A program made the translations under genes and the position numbers. Under the pieces are notes generated by a model. It made no database searches. It was given only the letters and a program-made list of their open reading frames with translations, and was not told where the DNA came from. From Collimonas rhizosphaerae (GTDB taxonomy: Bacteria; Pseudomonadota; Gammaproteobacteria; Burkholderiales; Burkholderiaceae_D): a stretch of DNA of 64,000 nucleotides. Shown piece after piece: positions 26,163 through 34,491 of the stretch (position 1 is its first letter; every line of letters starts with the position of its first letter). The DNA lies in assembly GCF_038896935.1 (NCBI RefSeq), contig NZ_JBANDC010000015.1:68131-132130 (forward strand). Reading direction: 5' to 3'.

Positions 26163-26807
26163 CTATATCGCCTGCCATCCCTCGATCCCGGTAAATATCC
26201 CGGCGGCAATCAGCAATGCGCCGACCGCCTGCGCCGCGACCAGGCTGCCGCGCGGATTGGCGTCGAACCAGTTGCGGGTGCGGCTGGACAGGATGGCAAT
26301 GAAACCGTACACGCCGGCCTGGGTAAGCGCGGTGATGATCCACAGCACCAGCGCCTGGCTCCAGATCGGTCCGGCGTCGATTTTCAGGAACTGCGGAAAT
26401 ATCGCCAGCATGAAGACATAGGCTTTCGGATTGAGCAGGCTGGTCAGCATGCCTTGGTAAAAAGTGGTCGCGGGCGCCTTGGCCGCCTGCTGCGGCGACG
26501 CCGACGCAAAGTGGAAGCCGCTCTTGCTGCGCAACAGCGACCAGCCGATCCAGGCGATGTATGCGGCGCCGGCCAGCAGCACCAGGTTGAACAGGCTAGG
26601 CCATAGCTTGAGCACCACCGCCAGGCCGAGGGCGCCCATGGTCATGTGGCAAATGCCGCCGGCGACAATCCCGGCCACCGCCGCCAGGCCCGAACGGCGG
26701 CCGCCGACCAGGGCGCTGGCCAGCACGAAAGCCATATCCAGCCCCGGCAGGATGATGACGCCGAATACGATCATGAAGTACAGCCAGAGATTGACGGATT
26801 GGTTCAT
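26163..26807 (-). CDS. LysE/RhtB-family amino-acid exporter
   Basis: A 214-residue inner-membrane protein with about six hydrophobic segments. The N terminus has the family signature PGLDMAFVLASALVGGRRSGLAAVAGI, followed by LVLLAGAAYIAWIGWSLLRS and a FYQGMLTSLLNPKAYVFMLAIFPQF segment, all typical of LysE/RhtB translocators. The exported solute is unknown. It has an AGGAG ribosome site. Its stop lies next to the nitrate promoter region, but the function looks unrelated. Confidence 0.9.
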   Translation of the reverse strand: MNQSVNLWLYFMIVFGVIILPGLDMAFVLASALVGGRRSGLAAVAGIVAGGICHMTMGALGLAVVLKLWPSLFNLVLLAGAAYIAWIGWSLLRSKSGFHFASASPQQAAKAPATTFYQGMLTSLLNPKAYVFMLAIFPQFLKIDAGPIWSQALVLWIITALTQAGVYGFIAILSSRTRNWFDANPRGSLVAAQAVGALLIAAGIFTGIEGWQAI

Positions 26808-26860
26808 GTTGAGGTCTCCTGAAGGTAAAAAAATTGCACGAAGGATCCGCGGCGGCGCGC

Positions 26861-27700
26861 TTATTCCGCCAGCCAGCGCAGGCGCGAGCGCCTGGTCGGA
26901 TCAAGGATCACCAGCTCCGGCGCCGACCTGAGCAAACCGTCGCCCGCCAGCTGCCTGGCAGCGCGGTCGGCCAGCGGATAAAAATCGATTTCCAGCTGCC
27001 GGTCGTCCCTGGCGATCCCCAGCCATACCAGGTAGAGGCCGTCGGTCCTGACCGGCAGCTGCGGGAAATTGTTTTTCGCGTCGAGCGTCACCAGCAGCCC
27101 GGCCTGGCGCATGCCGGCCGCCTGGTAAGCATCGAAGGCCGACGCGGCCTGGCGCGCAAACAGCTCGACATCATTCGCCTTGAGCGCAAAGATTTGCGCC
27201 ACCACCACGCCCTGTGCGCCGCTTGTTTCGCGCACCGGGTCAACCGCCGGCAGCACGCTGACGCCGCTGTCCCGGCGCAGCGGCCGCAGCAGCAGCACGT
27301 TGTCGCTGTCGACGATCAGATCGTTCAGCCTGGTCCGATGCTCTTTCCATACCGGTCCGTAGTAGAACGCGCTGTTGACGATGGCGCGCTCATCCATGCT
27401 CTTGAAGCCGCGCAGCCAGGTAAAGCCATCCTGGTTTGCGCGTTCGGAAAACTGGCCAAGCGCCAGCGCGCCGAGTTGCTGGAAGGCTTCCGGGAAAAAA
27501 CTTTCGAAATAGGCGATGAAGCTGGACCGGCCGCCGCTCTTGACCTGGTAGCGGCGGAATTCGATCACCTGGAAATCGCTGGGATGGCTGATGTTTTGCA
27601 TGGCTGGCCGCTGGCTGGTTGAAGGAATCGGGCAACCTAGCGCAGGCGGCGCGCCGAGCATTGCCGACAGCAGAAAAACTCCGGCGATGAATCGATACAT
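26861..27700 (-). CDS. Exported NIPSNAP-domain protein
   Basis: A 279-residue protein with a signal peptide (MYRFIAGVFLLSAMLGAPPA; a cysteine follows at ALGC, but this is not a standard lipobox). The N-terminal part after the signal, VIEFRRYQVKSGGRSSFIAYFESFFPEAFQQLG, is NIPSNAP-like, a dimeric alpha-beta-barrel fold; the second half may repeat it. Function in bacteria is unknown. The start has a GGAGG ribosome site. It is divergent from the WYL regulator at 27806, which probably controls it. Confidence 0.75.
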   Translation of the reverse strand: MYRFIAGVFLLSAMLGAPPALGCPIPSTSQRPAMQNISHPSDFQVIEFRRYQVKSGGRSSFIAYFESFFPEAFQQLGALALGQFSERANQDGFTWLRGFKSMDERAIVNSAFYYGPVWKEHRTRLNDLIVDSDNVLLLRPLRRDSGVSVLPAVDPVRETSGAQGVVVAQIFALKANDVELFARQAASAFDAYQAAGMRQAGLLVTLDAKNNFPQLPVRTDGLYLVWLGIARDDRQLEIDFYPLADRAARQLAGDGLLRSAPELVILDPTRRSRLRWLAE

Positions 27701-27755
27701 GGCGGTCCTCCAGCATTTGGTTGGCTTGGATTTTTTGTTGCTGGAATCGAAGATA

Positions 27756-27772
27756 ATGTCTATATAGGACAT
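27756..27772. promoter_or_regulatory. Putative operator of the WYL regulator
   Basis: ATGTC-TATATAG-GACAT is a dyad with perfect 5-base arms in the divergent region, 34 bases before the regulator start. A related CCCTATATATA stretch follows at 27779. Position and symmetry suggest the regulator's own operator, shared with the NIPSNAP gene. Confidence 0.5.
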
Positions 27773-27805
27773 AATTAGCCCTATATATAAAATATCCTGT
27801 AAAGC

Positions 27806-28759
27806 ATGTACCACCCAACCACACGCGTGCTGGCAGTGCTGGAACTGCTGCAAACCCATGGCCGGATGAGCGGGGCCGAGATGGCTGCGCGCCTGGAGGT
27901 CGACGGCCGCACGCTGCGCCGCTATATCGTGACCCTGGAGGAAATGGGCATCCCGATCACCACCGACCGCGGACGCCACGGCGGTTATGCGCTGGTCGCC
28001 GGCTTCAAGCTGCCGCCCATGATGTTCACCGACGACGAAGCGCTGGCCTTGTCGATCGGCTTGCTGGCGGCGCGCAGCCTGGGCCTGGCCGAGGCGGCGC
28101 CGGCCGTGGCGAGCGCCCAGGCCAAGCTGGAGCGGATCATGCCGGCCAACCTGAAGCGCCGGGTCAGCGCCGTCGATGAAACGGTTAGGCTCGACCTGTC
28201 GCAAGCTGTCTCGCCGGCCGACAACGCCGCCCTGGTTGCGCTGAGCACGGCGGCGCAAAACAGGCAGCGGGTGCACCTGCACTACCGCAGCGCCATAGGC
28301 GGCGACAGCGAGCGCGATTTCGACGCCTATGGCCTGGTGTATCGCGGCGGCCGCTGGTATGTGGCCGGCATGTGCCACCTGCGCAAGGACCTGCGCTCAT
28401 TCCGGCTGGATCGCATCGGGCAGGTGCAGTTGCTGGAACAGCGTTTTATCCGTCCCGCCGATTTCGACGCCCTGGCGCACCTGGCGTTTTCGGTAGCCAC
28501 CATGCCGCGCGCGTTTGCGATAGAGGTATTGCTGAAGACCGATCTCAAGTCGGCGCGCGATCATTTGTCCGATGCCATCGGCATCTTCGAACAGGCGGGA
28601 GACGGCGTGCTGGTCCACAACCAGTCGGACGACCTCGACTGGTTTGCCCGGCAACTGGCCCGGCTGCCGTTCGCATTCGAGATCCGCCATCCGCCGGAAC
28701 TGCGCGACGCCGTCAAGACCTGCGCGCAAAGATTGCTGGCGCTGGCCGCGTTAGAGTGA
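27806..28759 (+). CDS. YafY-family transcriptional regulator (HTH + WYL)
   Basis: A 317-residue regulator. The N-terminal winged helix (RVLAVLELLQTHGRMSGAEMAARLEVDGRTLRRYI) is followed by the basic wing GRHGGYALVAGFKLPPMMF. A central WYL domain (ERDFDAYGLVYRGGRWYVAGMCHLRKDLRSFRLDRI) and a C-terminal extension complete it. WYL domains sense small ligands or nucleic-acid ends. It is divergent from the NIPSNAP gene. Confidence 0.88.
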   Translation: MYHPTTRVLAVLELLQTHGRMSGAEMAARLEVDGRTLRRYIVTLEEMGIPITTDRGRHGGYALVAGFKLPPMMFTDDEALALSIGLLAARSLGLAEAAPAVASAQAKLERIMPANLKRRVSAVDETVRLDLSQAVSPADNAALVALSTAAQNRQRVHLHYRSAIGGDSERDFDAYGLVYRGGRWYVAGMCHLRKDLRSFRLDRIGQVQLLEQRFIRPADFDALAHLAFSVATMPRAFAIEVLLKTDLKSARDHLSDAIGIFEQAGDGVLVHNQSDDLDWFARQLARLPFAFEIRHPPELRDAVKTCAQRLLALAALE

Positions 28760-28962
28760 CGCCTCGCAATATTGACAGTATGTCGCGGGATCAATGCACA
28801 GTAGACTGGTTGTGATGTAGATTCGCAACTTCGCGGTTCTCCGCAGAACAACAAGCCACGGAAAAAATCGCGCTCCAGGCCGCAAAACATAGCGGCGGCA
28901 AGAGTTTGGCGGCTTCTCCGTGATATCCTGACCGATCTAAAAACACACTGCTTTTGTTGTCA

Positions 28963-29409
28963 ATGAATACACCTGCTGTCGTCACCACTCCGAACCCTGT
29001 CCAAACCGCGCGCGTCCTGCTCAAGGAATTCCAGGAAAAATTCGCGGTATTCCGCGATTACCAGCCGCTTGCGATCGGTATCGACAAGCAGCTCATCGCG
29101 CTGTCGCCGGAACTCAACCGCAAGACTTTGCGCATAGCGCTCGGCATGCATACCAATTCGCTGCGTTATCTCAAGGGCATGGAAAAGGCGACGCACAGGT
29201 TCGACCTCGAAGGCAACAGCACGGACGAAGTGACCGAAGTCCATCGCTCCCATGCAACCGAGACGCTGCGCGAACGTTTCAAGAAAAACGCTGAACAGCG
29301 CAAGGCCCAGCGCGCCGCCGAAGCGGCACAGGAAGCCGCCGAAAAGGCAGCGCGCCAGCATGCGGAAAAACTGAACCAGCTGACTGCCAAGTTCTCGCGC
29401 AACCGCTGA
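28963..29409 (+). CDS. ProQ/FinO-family RNA-binding protein
   Basis: A 148-residue RNA chaperone of the FinO/ProQ superfamily. The domain spans about residues 15-110: LLKEFQEKFAVFRDYQPLAIGID, SPELNRKTLRIALGMHTNSLRYLKGM, HRFDLEGN. It is followed by a lysine/alanine-rich helical tail (RAAEAAQEAAEKAARQHAEK) typical of the betaproteobacterial short forms. These proteins bind sRNA and mRNA hairpins near 3' ends. The ATG at 28963 was chosen over a TTG 9 bases earlier. Confidence 0.9.
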   Translation: MNTPAVVTTPNPVQTARVLLKEFQEKFAVFRDYQPLAIGIDKQLIALSPELNRKTLRIALGMHTNSLRYLKGMEKATHRFDLEGNSTDEVTEVHRSHATETLRERFKKNAEQRKAQRAAEAAQEAAEKAARQHAEKLNQLTAKFSRNR

Positions 29410-29454
29410 TCCGCCGCGCCGCCCCCCCCCAGCTCCTGCACAGGCGGCTCCGGC

Positions 29455-29928
29455 TTATTTACGGGTCAGCAGCCAGATCCAGCTGGAGCCGATATTCTCC
29501 AACATGATTTCCTCGCTTGAAGCATGCAGCCTGGGCTCGGTCGTTTTTCCCAGCATCGAGAGGTATGCTTCCCGGCTGCTTTTATTTTTCAGCCTCTGCG
29601 TTGCGCGCCGGGTATAAGTATCGCCAAACGCCACAACCCTGCTCAGCATGCCGTGCAGGTCCCGGTCATCGGCCAGCTCGTCTGCCAGACGCCGCCAGAT
29701 ACCTGCCTGGTTCCAGCGCATGAAACGCACGTAAGCGGTCTGCCAGCGGCCGAATTCCGGCGGCAGCGCCGACCACTTGGAACCGTTATCCACCACCCAG
29801 AAAATGGCTCGCAGGAACAAGCGGTTGTCGCGGCCGGTGGCGCCGGGATCGGCGTCACCTCCCAATAACAACGGTTTCAGTTTTTGCCAATGCTTTTCTC
29901 GAAGATCCATATCGTCCAAATCGTCCAT
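29455..29928 (-). CDS. Transposase N-domain (DUF4096, IS5-like) with an unrelated C terminus
   Basis: 157 residues. Residues 10-90 match the helix-turn-helix domain at the start of IS5-type transposases (HWQKLKPLLLGGDADPGATGRDNRLFLRAIFW, then WSALPPEFGRWQTAYVRFMRW). The DDE catalytic domain is absent. Residues 95-157 (from SRVVAFGDTYTRR) do not look like transposase. No inverted repeats flank it. It may be a broken insertion sequence or a domesticated DNA-binding protein. The N terminus MDDLDDMD comes from short direct repeats, so the true start could be the internal ATG at 29910. Confidence 0.6.
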   Translation of the reverse strand: MDDLDDMDLREKHWQKLKPLLLGGDADPGATGRDNRLFLRAIFWVVDNGSKWSALPPEFGRWQTAYVRFMRWNQAGIWRRLADELADDRDLHGMLSRVVAFGDTYTRRATQRLKNKSSREAYLSMLGKTTEPRLHASSEEIMLENIGSSWIWLLTRK

Positions 29929-30075
29929 ATCGTGCCTTGATGATGTTTATCAAATTGCCCGATACATTTTTGATCATTTCGATTGAAAAATACATAAGGA
30001 ATGGCTTAATCCAGGGACGGCAAACGCCCTTGTTTTTCCTGGACAGCACATCGCGCCGGGCGACAACCCGCCGGC

Positions 30076-30615
30076 TTACTTGATCAGCTTGAGTATTTCG
30101 CGGAATTTCGGATGGTCGCTGTTGCCCATCCATTCGAACATCAGCATTTCGCTGCTGACGATGTCGGCGCCGGCGGCGCGGGCGCGCTCGATGGCCGCCT
30201 GCTTGTCGCTGGCGCGGCGCGAACCGATCGCGTCGCTCACCAGTTTTACCCGGCGCTGCCGGTGCAGCAAACCCAGCACCGTCTGCAGCACGCAGACATG
30301 CGCCTCGCAGCCCAGCACCACCAGCTCGTCGCGACCATTGCTCAGCGCCGCCATGAAATTCGGCTGGATGCAGGCATCGAAGCTGGTTTTTTCTACGGTT
30401 CGGTCCAGCAACGCATGGACAGGCGCAACGGTGGGCCCCAGCCGCAAGGGCTGCTGCGCCGTGCCGATCACGGGAATCTCCAGCAGCCTGGCGGCCTGCG
30501 CCAGCAGCACTGCGCGTTGCAAGACCTGCGCGGCGTCGCCGATCACCGGCATCAGTTTTTCCTGCAGGTCGACGACGATCAGTGTCGTGCGGGAGGCATC
30601 GCAAAGATAGCTCAT
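30076..30615 (-). CDS. Isochorismatase-family hydrolase (YcaC-like)
   Basis: A 179-residue cysteine hydrolase. The catalytic triad of the family is visible: D16 (LIVVDLQEK), K76 (VEKTSFDA) and C108 (CEAHVCVLQT). Length and the short cap fit the YcaC-like group rather than true isochorismatases, so an amide or related substrate is likely but unknown. It stands alone, 73 bases after the pca operon end on the same strand. Confidence 0.85.
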   Translation of the reverse strand: MSYLCDASRTTLIVVDLQEKLMPVIGDAAQVLQRAVLLAQAARLLEIPVIGTAQQPLRLGPTVAPVHALLDRTVEKTSFDACIQPNFMAALSNGRDELVVLGCEAHVCVLQTVLGLLHRQRRVKLVSDAIGSRRASDKQAAIERARAAGADIVSSEMLMFEWMGNSDHPKFREILKLIK

Positions 30616-30688
30616 GGGCAGTCAGTATATTTAAGGCAGATCCTTGTTTTATACCACGCGCCGCAAGCGTTTTTCGTTCCGTCCGCGG

Positions 30689-31891
30689 TCAGACCCGTTC
30701 CAGCACCACCGCAATGCCCTGGCCGACGCCGATGCACATCGTGCATAGCGCGTAACGGCCCTGGATGCGCTGCAGCTGGTTGACTGCGGTAGCCGCCAGA
30801 CGCGCGCCGGAAGCCCCAAGAGGATGACCAAGTGCAATTGCACCGCCATTCGGATTGACGCGCGGATCGTCGTCCGCCAAACCGAGCTGGCGCAGCACCG
30901 CCAGTCCCTGGGCCGCGAACGCTTCATTGAGCTCGATCACGTCGAACTGCGCCAGCGCCAGGCCAGTCATCGCCAACACCTTGCGCGTCGCCGGCGCCGG
31001 GCCCATGCCCATGATGCGCGGCGGGACGCCGGCGGTCGCCATGGCGACTATCCTGGCCCTGGGCGTGAGGCCATGCCTGGCGGCATTGGCTTCGTCGGCC
31101 AGCAGCAGTGCGCAGGCGCCGTCGTTGACGCCGGAGGCATTGCCCGCCGTCACAGTGCCGTCCGGCCTGACCACGGCTTTCAGCTTGGCCAGCGCTTCCA
31201 GGCTGGTGGCGCGCGGATGCTCATCTTTATCGACGATGACGGCTTCGCCCTTTTTTTGCGGGACCGCAACCGGCGTGATTTCGCTGTCGAAATAACCGGC
31301 GTTTTGCGCCGCCACTGTTTTGGCCTGGCTGGCGAGCGCCATCTTGTCCTGGTCGGCGCGGCTGATGCCGTATTCGGCGGCGACATTTTCAGCGGTCTCC
31401 GGCATCGAGTCGACGCCGTACTGCTGTTTCATCAGGGCGTTGACGAAGCGCCAGCCGATGGTGGTGTCTTCGATCCTGGCGCTGCGCGAAAATGCGCTTT
31501 CGGCCTTCGCCATCACGAACGGCGCCCGGCTCATGCTCTCGACGCCGCCGGCGATCATCAGGCCCGCCTCGCCGCTCTTGATGGCGCGCGCCGCCGTACC
31601 CAGCGCATCCAGGCCCGATCCGCACAAGCGGTTCAGCGTCGCCCCCGGCACTTCCAGCGGCAAGCCGGCCAGCAAGGCCGACATGCGCGCCACGTTGCGG
31701 TTGTCTTCGCCGGCCTGGTTGGCGCAGCCGTAGATGACGTCGGCCACCGCCTGCCAGTCGACCTGCGGATTGCGCGCCATCAGGGCGCGGATAGGCATTG
31801 CGCCGAGGTCGTCGGCGCGGACGCTGGCCAATGCGCCGCCATAACGGCCGAAGGGCGTGCGCTGGGCATCGCAAATGAAAGCGTGGGACAT
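30689..31891 (-). CDS. pcaF: 3-oxoadipyl-CoA thiolase
   Basis: A 400-residue thiolase that cleaves 3-oxoadipyl-CoA to succinyl-CoA and acetyl-CoA, the last step of the beta-ketoadipate pathway. The acyl-carrying cysteine is C90 (LNRLCGSGLDALG). The C-terminal GGAIALGHPLGASGAR histidine and CTMCIGVGQGIA cysteine complete the active site. The call as PcaF rather than a generic thiolase rests on the preceding 3-oxoacid CoA-transferase genes and the IclR regulator. It has a GGAG ribosome site. Confidence 0.92.
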   Translation of the reverse strand: MSHAFICDAQRTPFGRYGGALASVRADDLGAMPIRALMARNPQVDWQAVADVIYGCANQAGEDNRNVARMSALLAGLPLEVPGATLNRLCGSGLDALGTAARAIKSGEAGLMIAGGVESMSRAPFVMAKAESAFSRSARIEDTTIGWRFVNALMKQQYGVDSMPETAENVAAEYGISRADQDKMALASQAKTVAAQNAGYFDSEITPVAVPQKKGEAVIVDKDEHPRATSLEALAKLKAVVRPDGTVTAGNASGVNDGACALLLADEANAARHGLTPRARIVAMATAGVPPRIMGMGPAPATRKVLAMTGLALAQFDVIELNEAFAAQGLAVLRQLGLADDDPRVNPNGGAIALGHPLGASGARLAATAVNQLQRIQGRYALCTMCIGVGQGIAVVLERV

Positions 31892-31913
31892 GGGGTTCTC
31901 CAGGATCAGTTAA

Positions 31914-32558
31914 TCAGCAAGCCATGACGAGCGGCACCGCGGTCAGCTTCTGCAGCTCCTCTAACTGCAGGCCGTCGACCATGGCGATGACCCTGGCGCC
32001 GTCCGGGTCGAGGTCGATCACCGCCAGGTCGGTGTAGATCCGGCTGACGCAGCCGATGCCGGTGAGCGGATAAGTGCAGGCCGCGACCAGCTTGCTTGCG
32101 CCCGATTTGGTCAGGTGCTCCATCATCACATAGGTTTTTTTGGCGCCTATCGCCAGGTCCATGGCGCCGCCCACGGCCGGGATCGCATCCGCGGCGCCGG
32201 TATGCCAGTTGGCCAGGTCGCCGCTGGCCGACACCTGGAACGCGCCCAGCACGCAGACATCCAGGTGGCCGCCGCGCATCATGGCGAAGCTGTCGGCATG
32301 GTGGAAATAACAGCCGCCCGGCAGCAGCGTCACTGCCTGCTTGCCGGCGTTGATCAGGTCGTAGTCTTCCTCGCCGGCGGCCGGCGCCGGGCCCATGCCG
32401 ATCACGCCGTTCTCGCTGTGCAAGATGACTTCGCGGTCGCTCGGCAAGTGGTTGGCCACCAGCGTCGGCAGGCCGATGCCCAGGTTCACCACGGCGCCGT
32501 CAGGTATGTCCTGCGCCACCCGCGCCGCCATTTGTTCTCTGTTCCATTTATTTGTCAT
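31914..32558 (-). CDS. pcaJ: 3-oxoadipate CoA-transferase subunit B
   Basis: A 214-residue beta subunit of the CoA-transferase that activates 3-oxoadipate with succinyl-CoA. The family signature with the catalytic glutamate is HSENGVIGMGPAP; GGAMDLAIGAKKTYVMMEH follows. It is 11 bases after pcaI, with an AAGGACAGG ribosome site. Confidence 0.92.
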   Translation of the reverse strand: MTNKWNREQMAARVAQDIPDGAVVNLGIGLPTLVANHLPSDREVILHSENGVIGMGPAPAAGEEDYDLINAGKQAVTLLPGGCYFHHADSFAMMRGGHLDVCVLGAFQVSASGDLANWHTGAADAIPAVGGAMDLAIGAKKTYVMMEHLTKSGASKLVAACTYPLTGIGCVSRIYTDLAVIDLDPDGARVIAMVDGLQLEELQKLTAVPLVMAC

Positions 32559-32569
32559 GTCCTGTCCTT

Positions 32570-33268
32570 TTATGCTGCTTTGAAACCCGCCGGGCCGGTA
32601 GCGCTGCGCGGCACCTGCACCACCCGCTGGACGTACAGCCCGGGTGTGACCACGCTTTCGGGATCGAGGCTGCCCAGTTCCACGATTTCATGCACCGAGG
32701 CGATCGTCACCTTGGCGGCGCTGGCCATGACGGGACCGAAATTGCGCGCGGTCTTGCGATAAGCCAGGTTGCCCCAGCGGTCGCCGCGCTCGGCCTTGAC
32801 CAAGGCGAAATCGGCATGGATCGGATGTTCCAGCACATACATCTTGCCGTTGATTTCGCGGGTTTCCTTGCCTTTGGCCAGCTCCGTGCCGTAACCGGTG
32901 GGCGTGAAGAAAGCGCCGATGCCGGCGCCGGCAGCGCGGATCCGTTCCGCCAGGTTGCCCTGCGGGACCAGTTCCAGCTCCAGTTCGCCGGCCCGGTACA
33001 GGCCGTCGAAGACCTGCGAATCGGCCTGGCGCGGGAAGGAGCAGATGATCTTGCGCACCCGCCGCGCCTTCAGCAGCGCCGCCAGGCCGGTTTCGCCGTT
33101 GCCGGCGTTGTTGTTGACGATCACCAGGTCGCGCACGCCTTGGGCGATCAAGGCGTCGATCAGCTCTGCCGGCTGTCCGGCGCCGCCGAAACCGCCGATC
33201 ATGACCGTGGCGCCGTCATGAATATTCGCGAGCGCCAGTTCGACAGAAGGAATAATTTTATTAATCAT
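32570..33268 (-). CDS. pcaI: 3-oxoadipate CoA-transferase subunit A
   Basis: A 232-residue alpha subunit with the CoA-transferase family I start INKIIPSVELALANIHDG and the glycine-rich GGFGGAGQPAELI signature. The later FFTPTGYGTELAKGKE segment is typical. It is the first gene of the pcaIJF operon. The start MINKI was chosen by homology-type length; in-frame ATGs upstream lack ribosome sites and would run into the operator. Confidence 0.92.
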   Translation of the reverse strand: MINKIIPSVELALANIHDGATVMIGGFGGAGQPAELIDALIAQGVRDLVIVNNNAGNGETGLAALLKARRVRKIICSFPRQADSQVFDGLYRAGELELELVPQGNLAERIRAAGAGIGAFFTPTGYGTELAKGKETREINGKMYVLEHPIHADFALVKAERGDRWGNLAYRKTARNFGPVMASAAKVTIASVHEIVELGSLDPESVVTPGLYVQRVVQVPRSATGPAGFKAA

Positions 33269-33305
33269 GGTCTTTACGAACATTTCGGTTGAAAAATATA
33301 CTAAA

Positions 33306-33339
33306 GTTCTTATAATGAACAAATATTCGTATAAAGAAC
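33306..33339. promoter_or_regulatory. Paired operator for the IclR (PcaR-like) regulator
   Basis: Two 15-base dyads of the same design, GTTCTTATAATGAAC (33306-33320) and ATTCGTATAAAGAAC (33325-33339), lie 19 bases apart centre to centre, 38 bases upstream of the pcaI start. IclR-type regulators of aromatic degradation commonly bind paired or tripled sites near the promoter. The region is AT-rich and should hold the pcaIJF promoter. Confidence 0.6.
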
Positions 33340-33478
33340 TTATTTGAAAAGGATAGTCAGCAGGCAGGCCGATGTCAACTGCTGATTTGTTGCGCCTGGG
33401 CGTTTGCCCAGGCCCTGCTTTGCACAGCGATGTCTGTACCTGCCGCCCTTGAGCGGCAACTGATTGAAAGCAAACGCC

Positions 33479-34315
33479 ATGTCGAAACCATCCCTACTCT
33501 CCACTCCGGCTGCGATTGCAAGCAGCGAAGATGGCGGCGCCCATGATCCAAAGCCAGGCGACAGCTACGTGCAATCGTTCGCGCGCGGACTCGCCGTGCT
33601 GCGCAGCTTCGGCGCCCGGTCGCCGGCGCAGACGCTGACCGAAGTCGCGGCTGCCGCCGGGCTGACCCGCGCCGGCGCGCGCCGCATCTTGCTGACCTTG
33701 CTGCACCTGGGGTATGTCGAGATGGATGGCCGCCTGTTCCGGCTGACGCCCAAGGTACTCGAACTGGGCTTTGCCTACCTGTCGTCGCTGCCGGTATGGA
33801 CCCAGGCCCAGCCGGTGATGGAAGACCTGGTGCAAAGCCTGCGCCAGTCGTGCTCCGCCGCCGTGCTGGACGGCGACGAGATTGTGTACGTGCTGCGGGT
33901 CCCGGCGCACAAGATCATGTCGATCAACCTGGGCGTGGGCAGCCGGCTGCCGGCCTACTCGACTTCGCTGGGACGCGTGCTGCTGGCCGGTTTGCCGGAT
34001 GAGGTCCTGAGCCAGCGCCTGGCTGCCGCTGCGCTGCCGGCGCATACGCCGCAAACGATAGTCGACCCGCAGCGCCTGCTGGAAATCATCCGGCAGGTGC
34101 GGATCCAGGGCTGGTGCATGGTCAACGAAGAACTGGAGCCGGGGCTGGTGTCGCTGGCCGCGCCGGTGTTCGACCGCAACGGCCGGGTGGTCGCCGCCAT
34201 CAACCTCAGCGGCCAGGTAAACAACCCGACGCCGGCGCACCTGCTGGAACACTGCCTGCCCATGCTGCTGGCCGCCGCGGCAAAAATCAATTTGCTGGTG
34301 CGGGCGCAAAAATGA
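33479..34315 (+). CDS. pcaR: IclR-family regulator, PcaR/PobR type
   Basis: A 278-residue regulator. The winged helix covers about residues 32-85 (QSFARGLAVLRSFG, LTEVAAAAGLTRAGARRILLTLLHLGYV). The IclR effector domain follows (VYVLRVPAHKIMSINLGVGSRLPAYSTSLGRVLLAG, then VNEELEPGLVSLAAPVFDRNG). The PcaR/PobR subgroup is implied by this effector domain and by the divergent pcaIJF operon. It should respond to 3-oxoadipate. A TTG at 33464 is a less likely start. Confidence 0.85.
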   Translation: MSKPSLLSTPAAIASSEDGGAHDPKPGDSYVQSFARGLAVLRSFGARSPAQTLTEVAAAAGLTRAGARRILLTLLHLGYVEMDGRLFRLTPKVLELGFAYLSSLPVWTQAQPVMEDLVQSLRQSCSAAVLDGDEIVYVLRVPAHKIMSINLGVGSRLPAYSTSLGRVLLAGLPDEVLSQRLAAAALPAHTPQTIVDPQRLLEIIRQVRIQGWCMVNEELEPGLVSLAAPVFDRNGRVVAAINLSGQVNNPTPAHLLEHCLPMLLAAAAKINLLVRAQK

Positions 34316-34456
34316 CGCAGGCCGGCAAATCGAATGGCGTGAAATACGCGGCCTTTTTCCGCAACCTCAGCCTGGGGCGGCCCGACTGTTCCGGCAAGGC
34401 GCAGCCGGAGCCGAAACACGGCGCGGCGCCTGGTGTTGAAACATGGCTGAGACATC

Positions 34457-34483
34457 CCGAAGACCATAGGCCATAGTCTTCGG
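34457..34483. terminator. Terminator-like hairpin between pcaR and the autoinducer synthase gene
   Basis: CCGAAGAC and GTCTTCGG form a perfect 8-base stem with an 11-base loop, 8 bases past the stop of the convergent synthase gene. No long T-run is present on either side, so efficiency is uncertain. Confidence 0.45.
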
Positions 34484-34491
34484 AATATCCG

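Noticed and set aside
29422..29430. A run of nine C residues that might cause phase variation
   Set aside because: It lies between the ProQ stop and the transposase fragment, outside any coding sequence or promoter core, so no switching effect can be argued.
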